Assembly (NCBI GenBank): GCA_021234155.1
Contig: JAJEKV010000023.1
Coordinates: forward strand, 10,489,141-10,553,140
Reading direction: 5' to 3'
DNA length: 64,000 bases
From: Isoetes taiwanensis
Lineage: Eukaryota > Streptophyta > Lycopodiopsida > Isoetales > Isoetaceae
The notes beneath the pieces were generated by a model, which made no database searches, was not told the DNA's origin, and worked only from the letters and a program-made list of their open reading frames with translations. The position numbers were made by a program, and so were the translations under genes. The number at the start of each line of letters is the position of its first letter. Position 1 is the stretch's first letter. Shown piece by piece: positions 1-13,005 of the stretch.

Positions 1-540
1 GCTTCAGAAGATCAAAGAGTGCCTACATAAGTACTATCTAAATTATTACTGTCACAAAGGGAATTACTGCGAGGGACCTTTTCTACCGAGAAGATAAGGG
101 AGGCTGCTTTTTCATTGGAAAGAGGTAAGTGTCCAGGCCTTGATAAAATTCCATTGCGTTATTCTAAATTAACTGGGATTGAATAGAGCCTTTTGTGTAT
201 AAAGATAGATAGATAGTATTTTAACGTCTACTCTGATTTTTTGAAAAGGAAGTACTTTGACAAAAGACTCAAGACTGGATGCATTACTTTGATACCAAAG
301 GTGAAAGAGCCCATGTCAGTCAGTGATTGGAGGCCATTACCTTGTTATCTTCATTCTATAAAGTTATTGCTAATACGCGAAAAAGCTAAAACTATAACAT
401 GATTTTTATATAAAAGGAGTACCTTTAGCAATTTAGTAGTAGCTTTTCATAGATTGCATTGGGCAAGGAAAATGCAACAAAAAGTCATATATTTGAAACT
501 GAATGATAGAAAAGCATATAATAGTGTGCTAGTCCTTTGT
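1..540 (+). pseudogene. Decayed L1-type LINE reverse transcriptase fragment
   Basis: Conceptual translation shows pieces of the N-terminal half of a non-LTR reverse transcriptase: a KCPGLDKIP block (the usual KaPGpDGip), then CITLIPK and SDWRPLPC (the usual ITLIPK and DyRPIsl), and near 510-530 a KLNDRKAYNSV block (the usual LDfeKAYDsV). The frame is broken by stops and shifts, and the copy enters from outside the window. The ITLIPK/SDWRP wording fits plant L1 elements. It does not fit the NYRTIMVS wording of LINE-A, -B and -C, so this is a different family. It is certainly not functional. Confidence 0.7.
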
Positions 541-545
541 CAGTA

Positions 546-640
546 ATATGCTTGCTGCTCTTTTTTTTGTTTGGGTCCCATAGGCCAATTGGCCTCCGTG
601 GACGCTAAAAACCTATTCTATTCTATTCTATTCTATTGTG
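546..640 (+). mobile_element. 3' end scrap of the LINE-A/B/C family with (CTATT)n tail
   Basis: Only about 95 bp is present. It carries the end signature seen at the 3' ends of LINE-A (16,290-16,350) and LINE-B (36,860-36,960): a GGTCCC block, a perfect palindrome AGGCCAATTGGCCT at 582-595, then TCCGTGGACG, an A-rich stretch, and a (CTATT)n array at about 613-637. I read it as a strongly 5'-truncated copy, or a 3' fragment, of that family. No coding sequence remains. Confidence 0.65.
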
Positions 641-3589
641 ATGCAAAAATATATATATCTTTACTATGTGATTACCTCTACATATCCGAAGCTATGTGAT
701 TGGACTGATATTATATAGACTTAAGCTGTACTTGTAAATTTATATTGAATAGTAACTTTTCCAAAAAAAAAAGGGGGGTATTTAGAGGTTGCTCACTGGA
801 GATTAGTGATCAAAGCTTACTCATATTTATTGTACAAGGCATCTACATCTGTAAGCATTGAAAATGGAGCTTCTTAGTTCAATGTTTTTGTGCTTATTTT
901 TATGTGATGAATTTGAGGCACATGGATTTGTATTCTAATGATACAAAGGGGAAAAATTCCAAAATCCCCAAATGATCCAAATGAGAATGTATTCTTCAGA
1001 TGCATTATAGAGGAGAATGAGATATTTCCATCAAAGCTAAGATCACCTGAACCAGAGGCTGAAACCACAAGCTAAATTATTTTTAATACAAAAAAAATAA
1101 AAAATCGTAAGGGTCCAAAAGGGATTTAGGAGACTATAACTTGAAATTTCGCAAAGGATACATTCCCTTTTGGCCACCTGCTATGTCCGCTTCCTTTGCC
1201 TTGTGCTCTCCTACAAATTTCTCTCTTCCTTGGCCTTTTTGGCCACTTTCATTCTCTAGGATTTCATCTTTTGTAATACTCTCTCACATCACGCTAATAG
1301 CCTTTTTGAAATATTCCAATAAGCCAGTAGCGCAACTCTAAGTGACTTCATCCCAGTGTCCACTTTCTCTCTCTGATTTCCCATCAATGGCATACTTTGA
1401 GTGACTTCGTCCTAGTTTCTTGCTTTTTATCCACTTTCTCTCTCTAGTTTTCCATATTTTGGACACTTTCTCTCTCTAGTTCTCTCTGCCAAAGGATGCT
1501 CAATGTTGTGAGACCAGTCTAGGCTGCATCAAAGCCCTCGATGTCACCTCAAGCCCATCCCAAAAGAATTCGTTCAGTCGCAAGAATTGAACCTCCCTCC
1601 CTGAGTTGACCCCCCCCCAAAAAAAAAAACAAAGGAAAAAAAAAACAAGCCAGAGCTTGCTTTAACAAAAGCCTAACTAGCACTGCTACATATCTCATTC
1701 AATCCCTTAGTACTATTAACATTCCATATGTAAACCGAGCTAATTTACAATGGCATACCAACTCTAAAATATCAAAATCTTATCCATATAATAGCCTATC
1801 AGACCTTTGTTCTATTCAACATTTCAACATATCATACAAAATCTTTTTCATAGCTTAACATATCAAATTGAGGCGTCCTCGATGTTTGTACTTCACATAC
1901 CAAATTAAGACATATTCAGACCATATGTTACAAGTTTTACATCACTTCTATTTCATATATGAATGCAAAATCAGTCCATTGACAACTTAAGTTCTTAGGC
2001 ACATATTCCCAAAAGACAATATATTTGTCTATTCCGTATTGCCAAAAGACTATTACATCTGCCTATCATTTTGAAACTGTTTTTACATGTTCATATATAC
2101 GACAAAATAGAAATATTATATTATGTAGGAAAATCTCTCTGTAGTGTTTTGATCCAGGAAATAATTGTTCCATATTTAGATTTGAAGTTCTTCAGATATC
2201 ATCCACCATCCCTATTGAACTTGAGCAGAATGACAAATAGTATACAATAAGAAAAGAAACCCTCATACCTGTAGCCAATCATGCACATATTAGCAGTAAT
2301 CCTGGTAATGATGCAAGGGCCAAAAGGTACATATGTAGTTTCTTGGCTTATTGCCCTTCACTCAATGTACACTTTTTGCCCCTGCTCAAATACAATAGTT
2401 ACGAAAAATCTAAGAGGAAATCTAAAATTACTAGGAAGTCCTAAGCAATTTAATGCATATAGATTCACCAAAATATGCAATCCGCTTGGGACATCAATAC
2501 CACGTCTGAGCTTTATTCAATCAACATACCATATTGCCTACCTAAAGGCTTAATTTACAACCTGATTTCATATCATGCTTTCAACTATTCAGCTATTACA
2601 CGCCAAGCAATAAGATCAAGGCTTGTTTTCATCACAATAGTTTGATCATTTATGCTAAAAGAAGTTTTTACCTGAAACTTGATCATAGCAATGGAGAAAC
2701 TGCCATGATATAGAGCATTGTTTTGCCAAATTACACCACAAGCTCGTCTGAGTAGACCCTCTTAGCATAAACTTTGTCCTACTTATCCATATAAGCATTT
2801 TTGCACACGAAATAATTCCTTCAAGTGCAGATCATCAAACCCACTAGGCCAGAGTCCTCTTTTAGACCAAAAAATAGATTGCATATAGCCAGTTATTATA
2901 TTTTTGAAAAGCTAGACCGTACACAGTGCTCTAAAATAGATTTTTTGTCTTTGTTATGGAACATTTTGTTCATGATATAGTATGTGCTCCTCTCAAACCA
3001 GGCTTACAGTGGTCCTGGGAGCCATATCCAGATCACTTTGCTCATAAACCCTAAAGGCCAAGAGTTTTCTCCTACCCTAAAGGTCTTGGATTTGCAAAAT
3101 ATTATTGCACTCACTTTTTGCCTCATTTTGAGGCATGGCTTTAATAAAAAATACCATTAAAGTGCATAGTATTGAATTATTCCAAGTCTTGCATCGAATT
3201 CTAGCATACTCAATATTAGTTTGTGCTTTTTCCATCCTATGGTAGCCCAATATCATCCTGTATTACACTATTTAGGTAGTATTTATTGCGTGTGAACCTT
3301 AAGAACAACCACATGCATATAATTTTGTTCTAGCTCATAAGTGACGCAAAATTTTATGTCATTATTAAACTCTAAGCAAATGCTTATAAAGAAAAAAAAA
3401 GGGGGGGAAAAAAAAGAGAAAAAAAAAGATAAAATTTGTGCCAACCATAGAGAGTGGGCATCGTTAATGTTTTAATATCATATTATGATCTAGTTGAGTC
3501 TCCTAGAACCCCTTAGCTTCTTGAACCTTTGCTACCCACACCAACCTCCCCTCTCCAACTAGCTTCTAGACCTTTCGTCAATCATGGCA
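641..3589. other. Intergenic stretch without recognisable genes
   Basis: AT-rich DNA with short, unconvincing open frames only. It holds low-complexity patches: a C-run followed by A-runs near 1,611-1,648, a CCACTTTCTCTCTCT-type phrase repeated three times between about 1,357 and 1,480, and a purine tract at about 3,390-3,430. I see no transposon protein motif, tRNA or conserved domain. Confidence 0.5.
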
Positions 3590-6208
3590 ACTCTAGTGAT
3601 AGAAGAGCCAGACAGGCCCTGCATCCCCTCGACCTATTTTTCATAGCCATGCATGTCGATGACAATGATACACAGTCACCTCCAGGCAGCTAGACTTCTC
3701 TTGAGATAGTACATGGAGGCAACACCTGTACACATTTCAGATGATATGGGCAAAATTGATAGATATACACTAGAAAGACAGGCATGAGCAAAGACTCGTG
3801 CAAGTATGTGGCCCGCCAAGCACAGAGCACCTCCAGACCAGGCGCCTAAGGAACACTGGAAATAAGTTCAGGTGATGGCAGAGGCCAACACAGCCAGGAT
3901 TGCCTGGTTAGCAAAAGAAGTTCAGGTCTCCGCACTGGCGTTGCTCAAAAAACAATTGGCGATAGAAAAACAATGTGTTTCCAGCATGGAGACCCGCATC
4001 CAACAGCTTAAGGATGGCCTTGCCTAGCATACTCTGAAAGGCAGCAGGATAGCGCACGACTTACCGATCTTCGAATTAGTCTAGACATATTGACACCATA
4101 GCTTGAGACCTGCAACATTTCGAGTAGGAGACTAGGACTACCCTATCTCTACTCTACACGGAGGCTGAGGAGAGGGCAGCCATGGTCCAAAATATACTAC
4201 AGGTAGCCAGCGAGGTACAATGCCAGCACATCCAAACCTTGGAGACCCTCCAAAGCAAGGTCAATAGTCTGCAAGAAATTTTTTCAACTAGGGAAACGAA
4301 GTTCCAAACTTCAGGGATTGGAGTAAAAGGTCATCATGCAGGATCGAGAGGATTGAGGACTGCATGCAGCAGTTATTCATTGGGGCAAAGGTCTCCATGC
4401 AGAAGCCCATGAGCAGCTGCAACAATGCATGTGCGAATTGGCCAGGCAAGATAAGATCCAGGAAGAGCTCAGGGCTCGGTTACAGGGGATGATGGCTGCT
4501 CAGCAAACTCCAGCGGCTCTCTTGCTTGCATTACCATGACAGAAGCCCATCAGCCTGGATATGCAAATGCTACCCCTCCCCAACAGTTATGATGTGCTAC
4601 ACACAAGCAACAAGCAACTCCCAAGGATGAACATTACCTCACAGCTCAGCGAGCAACAAGAGCAGTCGCATGAGACATACTGTGGTAGTTCTAGCCTTTC
4701 TGAAGCAACAAGGGAGGACCCCGTTGATCAGGCTCCGCACATTGATTCTGTCCCACATAAGACTTAATGCTCCCACAGTTATTGCCAGAGCCACTCATCA
4801 TGGTGTCAAGCACATAGACTGCTCATACATTGTCAAATTCACATTCACACTTGCAGATGCAACAATCAGAGATGCCATACTGCGCCAGGGTGCGAAGCTA
4901 AAGGGCAACTCATTGTATGTCGACTACAACTTCAGCCACGCAACAAGAACAACATAGGAAGGAGCTAGCCCCTGTGAGAGCCATCAACCAGACTGAAGAT
5001 GCAGCGGCATGGGTCCAGGAAAAGACGTATGCATTTAGACCATCCAATACTGAGATCGGGAAAGTGATGCATGACACTGCTAAAATGCCGTGAATGCTAC
5101 TGTAATGGCTACTGCCAATGTTGCCAAAATTACTGCTACATCTACTGCTGGAGCTGACTGCCATTGTCATTGCGGCTCAGGATGCCAATGTTGATACCCC
5201 TTGGAGTGCTGCTACTATTTCTTCTGCTCCTCATGCTCCTACCCCATGCCCTGATGTTGCTCCCATACTGCAGCTCTAAGTCCAACACCCAAATAGAAAT
5301 TGTGCTCGTAGATCACCTTTTAAAATCGTAGGGGCTTTCCTTGGCAAAAGGGAGATAGTTTTAACTCCATCGCTGCAGATCTGGATTTCATCTTTTTTAT
5401 AGAGACATGGGAATATGTTGATCATAGGATACCAAACATGCCAGACTATCAGCACTATTCATTGTTCAATGAGCGCAGGCAAACGGGGACATGAAGATGT
5501 ACCCTGCTACTACTGAACTGGCGTGGCGTCATCAGTGTCCTTGTAGAAGACAAACAAACATAATCATTATCTGTGGGTCCGAGTGTAGAATCGCAATGGC
5601 GACACCCACTTTCTGACAGCAGGTTACTTCCCACATGCAGAATTCAACTTCTACCACTACAATATGTATATATGGATAGGATGGACCCGTATGTCAATCT
5701 CTATGATGACATACAGTAGTACAAACATTGGGCCGAGTTATATTGCTAACGGACTTCAATGCACCCACAAAAATATAGCAGTTCACGAAGTTTGACTCCC
5801 TGACGGAGGACGTGCTACAGCTCTGCTCCACAGAGACCATGCGGCCACAGACATCAGCTGAAAGAGCCCACCAAGTCACGCGATACGGCAAATAGGTACT
5901 TCAGATGTGCAGCATCTTTGACTTAGTCATCTGCAATGGTTTGGCGCAATGGCCATTATTACACCTGCAGACAGGATAACCAAGGAGGCGGCTCCAACAT
6001 TGTAGAATACGCACTAGTAGCTGCACGAGATCTACACCTGATCATCCACTTTAGACTTGGCATCAAGAGATGAAGAAATAGACTCAGATCATCAGCCATT
6101 TTTCCTCTAGATAGCTTCGTAGTCTGTTAGGGCCACATGTGCTTCCGCCCCCACTTGCCCCAATTGCAGCTGGACTACAATCACGCTAAAACTTATGCCT
6201 AGATTCCC
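3590..6208 (+). mobile_element. LINE-A, 5' segment (ORF1 and endonuclease, decayed)
   Basis: This is the first part of a LINE that continues at 12,885 and 14,008. About 3,900-4,450 encodes a helix-rich, coiled-coil-like stretch similar in style to ORF1 of LINE-B. About 4,770-4,957 encodes an L1-ORF1-like C-terminal nucleic-acid-binding block (IVKFTFTLADA, then AILRQGAKLKG). From about 5,330 comes an APE-type endonuclease with an FIETWE block, a TDFNAP block (usual GDFNA) near 5,750, and SDHQPFFL near 6,090. Stops and frameshifts occur throughout. The left boundary is approximate. The right end is the first copy of the target duplication made by LINE-D. Confidence 0.72.
6197..6208 (+). repeat. 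Target-site duplication of LINE-D, left copy
   Basis: The 12-mer ATGCCTAGATTC here is repeated at 12,873-12,884. It lies directly beside the poly(T) (the poly(A) tail of LINE-D on the - strand), and LINE-A sequence is continuous across the pair. Confidence 0.9.
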
Positions 6209-6257
6209 TTTTTTTTTTTTTTTTTTTTTTGAAAGTAAGAGATGGTTTTATCATTAA

Positions 6258-9200
6258 TTATAAAATCTCAAGTACATAGCAAAGAACATGCTTTCTAATA
6301 CAGAAGCATACCGAAGATAGAAGTTTATAACCCGTACAGAGCCTCATAGCACAAGAACTATGATCCCTTAAAACATCAAAAAGATAGTCCTGAATGTAAA
6401 ATTCTCCCAAAAGGTCCAACTGCTCGAGCAGATCATGGAGATGATCAATTATTATCCCTGCTCTCGAGTCCTGCCAACAGGTTAATATTCCAAAATAGTG
6501 CTTTACTCTCAGCAACATTGGAAGAAAGAGCATTGTACACATTCTTAACCTTATACTCCCCCTTACCATTTATAGACCAGTCACCTTTCCCAGGGTTTGG
6601 AGATAGATTAGAAAGGAAACTTCTGATATGAGCAAAGATTTTTTTGTCAGAGGAAGTACCCTTAATGATATCTTTCAATCTAGTTCAAGTACCAGACCAG
6701 CCGCATGCCATTTTTTATAAATCCTTGGATGCTTAATTGCCAAAACTGAAGAATTATGATTAGTCAAACTAGGATTCCAGAAAATAGATAAATCACTATG
6801 AAGCTTATCTCTTGAGATAAATTGAAAGCTAGGAGAGATAGAATTCCAGGCCTTAATTAAATTACCCATTAAAGGAAAAATATTAGAGGTTGGCTTCATA
6901 TGAGTGAATGCAGAGTGAGGGAGCAGATGATGAATAGAAGGATGACCATAAGGATGACTTTTGTTGACCTAGAATCTGATAAACTTAGAGGCAGGAGATT
7001 GACTCCCATGAATGGCCTTCCAAACAAACTTTCATGCTAAAGATTGAGCATGAAGGAATAAGTTCTTACAACCAAGACCACTAAAATTCTTAGATTTACA
7101 AATGGAGCCCCAGTTGATAAGATGACTCCCTTTCCAGATGAAATTCCTAATGGTTTTCTCCAATTCCATATAAATACTTTTAGGAGCAACTAAGGCTGTG
7201 GAGAAATAAACATGAGAGCTTGCAAGAACAGAATTTGCAATAATGGTTTTACCTGCAAGAGAAAGAGAAGTCCTATAATTATTCAGCTTCTTCTTTATTC
7301 TTGAAAGAATAGGATCCCAAAGGTCTTTAATGCTATGATTCATAGAAAGAGGCATTCCCGGCAATTTAGTAGCTTGACCAGATGAGAGAATATTAATTCC
7401 AGCCAAATGCTGATGAGGGATGTCTCCAATGATCAAGCTTTTGTCAATGTTAAGCTGAATTCCCGAAGCAGCTGAAAATTGATTTAGGATTTTGAGGAAG
7501 AATTCAATGTTTGCTATGTCTCCATCAAGGAAAAAGAAAGTGCCATCAGCATATTGAAGAATAGTAAGGGACTCATCAGATTCGGGGAGTTTTAGCCCCT
7601 TGATTTGACCAAGATTCTGGTAATGAATAATGGCTTTAGTAAGCAACTCAGCTGCCACAAGAAAAAGATAAGGAGCTAGAGGACATCCCTGTCTAATACC
7701 ACAAGAGAAAGGAAAGAAGCCAGAAGGAACACCATTAATAAGAATAGCCGAATTGGATCTAGAATTAAGGCCAAAGATAAGATTTATCAACTTTGAAGGA
7801 AAGCCAAGTTTAGACATAGCAAAGTTCAAGAAATCCCATCTAACTGAGTCAAGGGCACGTTTGAAATCCAGCTTGAGAAGAATACAATTTTGCTTAGAGA
7901 TCTTATTCCAATGTAACCCTTCCATAGCAGCAACATAATTATCAAGGATGTACCTGTTTGGCAGAAAGACAGACTGATTTTGACTGATATTCTTTTGCAG
8001 AAAGCCATTAATCCTGGAGTCAATAATTTTGGCACAAAGCTTTTAAGTAATATTTGTGAGGGATATAGGTCTCCAATCTTGAAATTTGGAAGGTTGATCA
8101 ATTTTAGATATCAAGGAAATAAAACCCACTGGAAATGGAAGGATGAAGATGATCAACATTCCAGAAACTATGCACAAAAGAAGTAAGATCATTTTTAAGA
8201 ATATCCCAAAATTTTATATAAAACTCAGCAGAAAGACCATCAGGACCAGGGGATTTCCCCTTATTGAAAGAGTTTAAGATACTTAGGATTTCCTCTTGAG
8301 AAGATAAGGCAATCACAGAGACATCCATACTATCAGGAGCAGTAAGTAAGATATTGTCCACTAGAGTCATGAAATCATTTGCATCCATACTGTCATTGGT
8401 AGGAATAGGCCTGCAATGAAATAGATCCTTATATCTACCTTTAAAGAAGTTGGCAATCTCACTGTGAGAAGTGTAACTGTTACCATTATCATCCTTAACT
8501 TCAGTTAGAATTTCTTAACAACCTGCTTTGAGCAACTCTGAAGAAAAATTTAGTGCTACCAGAATTCATGTCATTAATATATTTTATTTTACATCTGATA
8601 GCAGAACTTTTTGCCTCCATTTCTTCAATGTTCTTAATTCTTCTCTCTAAAATCTCCTCACCCATCTAAAGACTGGAGTTAGAAGGATCATTTTGAAGGA
8701 GAGATCTAATTTCCTTCATATACATCAGGAGTTGATTTTTCTCTTTGCAGCAATCCTCATGCTTAGTTTTAGACCAATTCTTGATCCAATCCTTAATTTT
8801 CTTGACTTTAGAGTAGAAATGCTTCATGGATTGAAAATCTCTATCAGAAGTGTCACTCTCATTTAAGTTTCCAGTCAGATCCTCATAGAAGATCCTGAAT
8901 TGAGTACAAAACTTCTCGTTGTCAAGAATGGAAGTATTAAACTTATAAGGAGTACTTCCCTCTCTTTAGATCTTAGTAATATAAGAAGTATGTAAAAAAT
9001 GAGGTTGATGATCAGAGATAGAAGTTTCCTCATCACTAGTGACATAGTTGTTGTCCCAAAAAAGCAGTAGAGGGATTAGACACATAAAATCTGTCCAGAG
9101 TGCAGTAAACTCTTGCATTATCCTTTTGCTTGTTTGACCAGGTATAGGTAGAAGTTGAAGAGGGAATATGGATCAATCCATTTTCAGAAATGAGAGAATC

Positions 9201-9686
9201 CCAATTAACCTTTTCATCCCTAGTCATGTTTATTTTATTTCCCAATTTGAGATCCCAAGAAGGAGTGTTATTAAAATCCCCAGCAATAATCCAGTTATCA
9301 ATGCTTTGAGAAGCCAACCAGTTATTTATTTCCATCCATATGGGCTCTCTGTCTCTAGGACTAGTAGAAGCATAAACATTGATAATACCAAAGGTAGAAT
9401 TGGAGACAGAGCAAATAACAGCTTTCCATGCCCTGAAGGACTATTATAGAAAAGATGCCTCTCTCTTCCAAATGATAGCTAAGCCCCCACTAGCACCAGA
9501 AGAATCAATCCAGATGGAGGAGGAAGCAGGATAGATCCAATCACCCAAATTTCCACACTCAAATGAGGGTAGTTTGAGCTCTTGCAACAAGATGATGTCA
9601 GCATTATATAACCTGATTTGAGCAATGGCACGTCTCCTTTTTAATGGGCCTTTGATGCCTCTAAGATTCCAATAGAGAATCTTCAT
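6258..9686 (-). pseudogene. LINE-D ORF2: APE endonuclease and reverse transcriptase, broken
   Basis: Translation on the - strand starts with an endonuclease block (KILYWNLRGIKG, then ILLQELK) at 9,686 and continues to AGDFNNTPSWD near 9,270. Reverse transcriptase motifs follow: KGKSPGPDGLS near 8,260, LLKLDFKRALDSVRWDFLNF near 7,870, GIRQGCPLAPYLF near 7,690, and the catalytic box near 7,542-7,553, which reads YADG instead of YADD. A C-terminal zinc-binding-like stretch follows towards 6,500. At least four frame changes or stops break the frame. The order of domains and the WNLRG start are typical of plant L1 ORF2. The product cannot be active as it stands. Confidence 0.85.
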
Positions 9687-9720
9687 GACATAAATACAGA
9701 GAAAGGAAAGAGAAGAAGTC

Positions 9721-12092
9721 TTATATTCTGGATTTTGTGGATTTTCTTTTATTATTTTTGCTTCTAGTATTTTGAGCAGGTGTTTTATTCATTCCAAATA
9801 AGACCTTCCCTAAGTTATTCCCATTTTTCTTAGCAATTTTTTTTGTTGAGTGGTCCTTCTCTGGTTTAAGAATTTTGTTGGGATTCTCTGAGAAATATTT
9901 TTCCTTACCCCAATTTTTCTTATCACTTCCATATCCCTCATTATCACTTGAGTCAGAAAATCCTCCGGGAGAAAATTGAAACATAGAATTATTTTTAATG
10001 TTATCCAAAGTAGAATCGAGAACTTGCCTGGTATTTTCTCTTTCTTGAAGCTCTTTCCCTTCCATAATTTTATCTTCTAGAGTCTTAGCAACAAACTCAT
10101 TACCAATATCTTGAGTATCTGACATTTGATGATCTTGACAGTCTTTGTGCTCTTGTGAGCATTGAATGATCTCTAATTTGCAAAGATGCCATCTGATCTG
10201 CAAACTTGCTTGATATCTTTGGAGGACTAGCAGGACCTTCCACTATTGGAGAATCCAGGTCAATTAGGGATGGTAGGGGAGCAGGAGTCAAAATGGTAGG
10301 CTCAATTGTTTTAGCAATTTGGGCTGGAGGGGTTATATGAGGCAAAGGATTATGAAATGTATCACATACTTTGCTCTTATCTAACTTAGAATCTAGATCA
10401 CCATTGAGGTTAGATAATACCTGAAAAGGATTTTGACAGTTGACTTGAGAGTTGACTTGATGTTGAGGGACCACTTGGGACTAATCTTCAATAATTTGAC
10501 TTGCAGGTTCAATCATATATGAGTCAATGAGATTTGTAGACTCCGTAAGTTTTGGAATCTGCTGAACCTCTTTAACTGGCAAAGCTCTCCTTAGATTTGA
10601 ATTCATATGAGTAGAATTCAGCTGAAGCTTTGCTTTGTCTTGAGATTTTATAATTAAGGATCCATTCTTACGAATATTTTTGATAGGATAATCCATGAGA
10701 TTATATGAACATTGACCTCTTTCCTGATGTCTGGCCTCCTTGATAATATTGTTTAAGGTCATGCTTAATTCTTCAGTAGCATGACATGATTTGTCTGCAA
10801 CAGTGCCCTTCACTAACAATTTAGGTTCCCCAATTACTATAGTGCCATTACTTTTCATTGCATTATAAGTATCATGCTCTTTCATCTTGCCCTTATTTTT
10901 CATTTGCTCCCTTGCTGCTTTCTGCTTCTGAATTCTTTTACAACTCCCATTCACTCTTGTCCATCTGAATTTGTCATTTTTTGGCAGTTTTTGAAAATGA
11001 TTTTCTTCTCTTACATAACTGCCCTGAACAGGGCCTTCCTTGACATACTGATCAACTAGATTTTTTCCAGAATTATGCTCAAAGAGTACCTTGTCTGAGA
11101 TCTGACTTCCTTGCGAGATTTTGTCTCCTTGTTGACCCACTGAATTTGATCTGCAGTCAGAGTACCAGAAATATCTATGCAGACATTTCTGACATTGAGA
11201 AGGCAAGCCAGACCATATTAGGGTTAATGAAGGGGAATGTCCTTAGATAAGTCAAGTTGTACAAAAGATCTTAGAGGTCTTGAAGGGGAATATTCAGTTG
11301 AGATGTAGGTTTCAATGGAATTGAAAAGAAGTTTGAAGCATTCTTCATCCTATAAATAGGATTGAGGCCAAAAAGAAAGGTTGGGGCAATGCAAAGATTA
11401 TTCATTTGGTCATTATCGAGCTTAGGGTGCCATTTGAGAAAAGTAAGTTGTGAAGTCTCAAAAGTGAGAGGGCCATAATTCAAGAAGAAGTTGGCAGATC
11501 TGGAATTTCCATATTCCAGCATAATGTAGGGGGAAATTAAGCCAATAAACAGCTCGAATGATGATTCCTTTATGCAAGTTCAACAGAAAAGCCCATAATT
11601 TATCAAGTTTGACACCATATTTCTGAACTTTTATGACCACAGCAGACTAAGACAAAGCATCAATTTTTGAATGAACAATAGGAAGATTCAAAGAAATACC
11701 ATTACAGATGCTCAGCTTTCGATCTTGAAGATACAGTGGTTTAGTTCGCCTAAGTCTTTCATCCAATGCAGCATCAGAATGGATCTCTGGGTAGTTCGGA
11801 GCAATGCCATGAGGAAATGGAGCCTGTGTAGCAGGATTTAAAGGATGAATGATGCCCCTATGATAAGATCAGCAGAGAGATTGTCCCAGAAAGGAACTTC
11901 ATGAGAAATTGGATCCATAGTTGGCCTTTTATGGAGCAGATTATCGAAATTTCCAAACAGAATGGTATCTTCAGGCTTTTCTTGAAAGGATTGCAATTTC
12001 TGAAGCAGAGAAGAGCGATCTTGGGCCGGAAGATTGACAAAAGTGTGAAGGAATGCCAAATGTTTAGAGTTTTTCGAACAATTAGAGTCCAT
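9721..12092 (-). pseudogene. LINE-D ORF1: gag-like protein, broken
   Basis: An ATG at 12,092 opens a frame (MDSNCSKNSKHLAF...) that hits a stop near 11,838 and resumes in other frames to about 9,721. The middle part (11,640-11,270) resembles the plant L1 gag domain usually called DUF4283. A short cysteine block (SQCQKCLHRYF) near 11,195 is the remnant of the zinc knuckle that normally follows it. The C-terminal half is low-complexity and charged (Lys/Asn/Ser-rich). ORF2 starts about 35 nt after this frame ends, as in other plant L1 elements. Several frameshifts make it non-coding today. Confidence 0.65.
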
Positions 12093-12872
12093 TGTAAAAA
12101 GTTCAGGGGAAAGCAACAAAAACACATGCAAGAATTGAACAACAAAAAGGGGGGAAAGGAAAATAGGGGAGAAGAAGCCTTTAATTAGAATGAAAATTAA
12201 CCAATAGAGATTGGATTGCCATTCCAATTTTGCAGATCAATTCCTCAGGACTGGTAAGTCTAATTCAACGAAAAATAAAGGAGAATTTCCCTCGAATTGG
12301 GCAGAATCTTGCTATGAGTATACTTCAACAAAAATTTTGTGATCTAACCAATCACAATGCACTCGAAATATTCCTGCAGGAGCAATGGCACTAGATCCCA
12401 CAAATTCTTCCAGCCAAGAGTTAGTAATTTCGACTTCAAACTCAACTCAACTGTACTGGGAACAAAAGTGTATTCTGATAAGAAGAGATTATCAGGGAAG
12501 AATTGCTGAATGATCAAGGAGTTCCAGAGTTCTGTAGCAGAGCCTTTTAAAAAACCACACGTAATTCTAGATTTTTCCCTAATAATTGCAAACACTACTG
12601 TCTCCATAAGAAAGTCGATCGTGAATATATTCCTGCCTCATAAATATGACGATTCTGTATTCAAATTGTAGCTTCAGATGCAAAGGATCTCGCAATAACT
12701 ACCCCTCTACAAGGGCAGCACTTGATTTGCATGAATTTTGCTTCAAATCACAGAAAAATTGCTTTCTCCCATTTTTTTTTGGCAAGAAAATGCTTCAAAC
12801 AAAAAAAGTGGGATAAAGACAAAAATTCCAAGAAAATAGGCGCACATCATTTTCTCTGTTCCCCCACACTCG

Positions 12873-12884
12873 CATGCCTAGATT
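12873..12884 (+). repeat. Target-site duplication of LINE-D, right copy
   Basis: ATGCCTAGATTC, identical to 6,197-6,208. LINE-A resumes immediately afterwards. Confidence 0.9.
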
Positions 12885-13005
12885 CTCGCAGCTGACCTAC
12901 AGAAAATTCTCCAGCTTCCTACACTGCAGCAACAGACGCAAAGTTGGTCAAAGTCCACTGCTGGCAAGAGATGCTTTGGCAAAAGCTGTCCAGGAAGAAC
13001 ATTAG
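12885..13005 (+). mobile_element. LINE-A, middle segment
   Basis: A 121-bp piece of LINE-A between the LINE-D and DNA-transposon insertions. It matches the linker after the endonuclease in LINE-B (reverse complement of about 49,000-49,090): shared stretches include CAGCTTCC, then AACAG(A)C(G/T) and AGATGCTT. It restores the colinear order of LINE-A between 6,208 and 14,008. Confidence 0.75.
13002..13005. repeat. 4-bp flanking duplication (TTAG), left
   Basis: TTAG lies directly before the terminal inverted repeat at 13,006 and is repeated at 14,008-14,011. Confidence 0.6.

Larger units (their letters stand above)
6209..12872 (-). mobile_element. LINE-D, apparently full-length L1-type retrotransposon
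   Basis: A 6.66-kb non-LTR element on the - strand. It begins on the + strand with about 22 T (its poly(A) tail, 6,209-6,230) and is bounded by 12-bp target duplications. Reading on the - strand, a long 5' leader (12,872-12,093) is followed by a gag-like ORF1 and then an endonuclease-reverse transcriptase ORF2. Both frames are interrupted. The complete tail and both target duplications show a clean target-primed insertion into the endonuclease region of LINE-A, so LINE-D is younger than LINE-A. Confidence 0.88.

Noticed and set aside
2281-2553. 90-residue open frame in the left intergenic region
   Set aside because: No domain, no neighbours and no codon signal; expected by chance.
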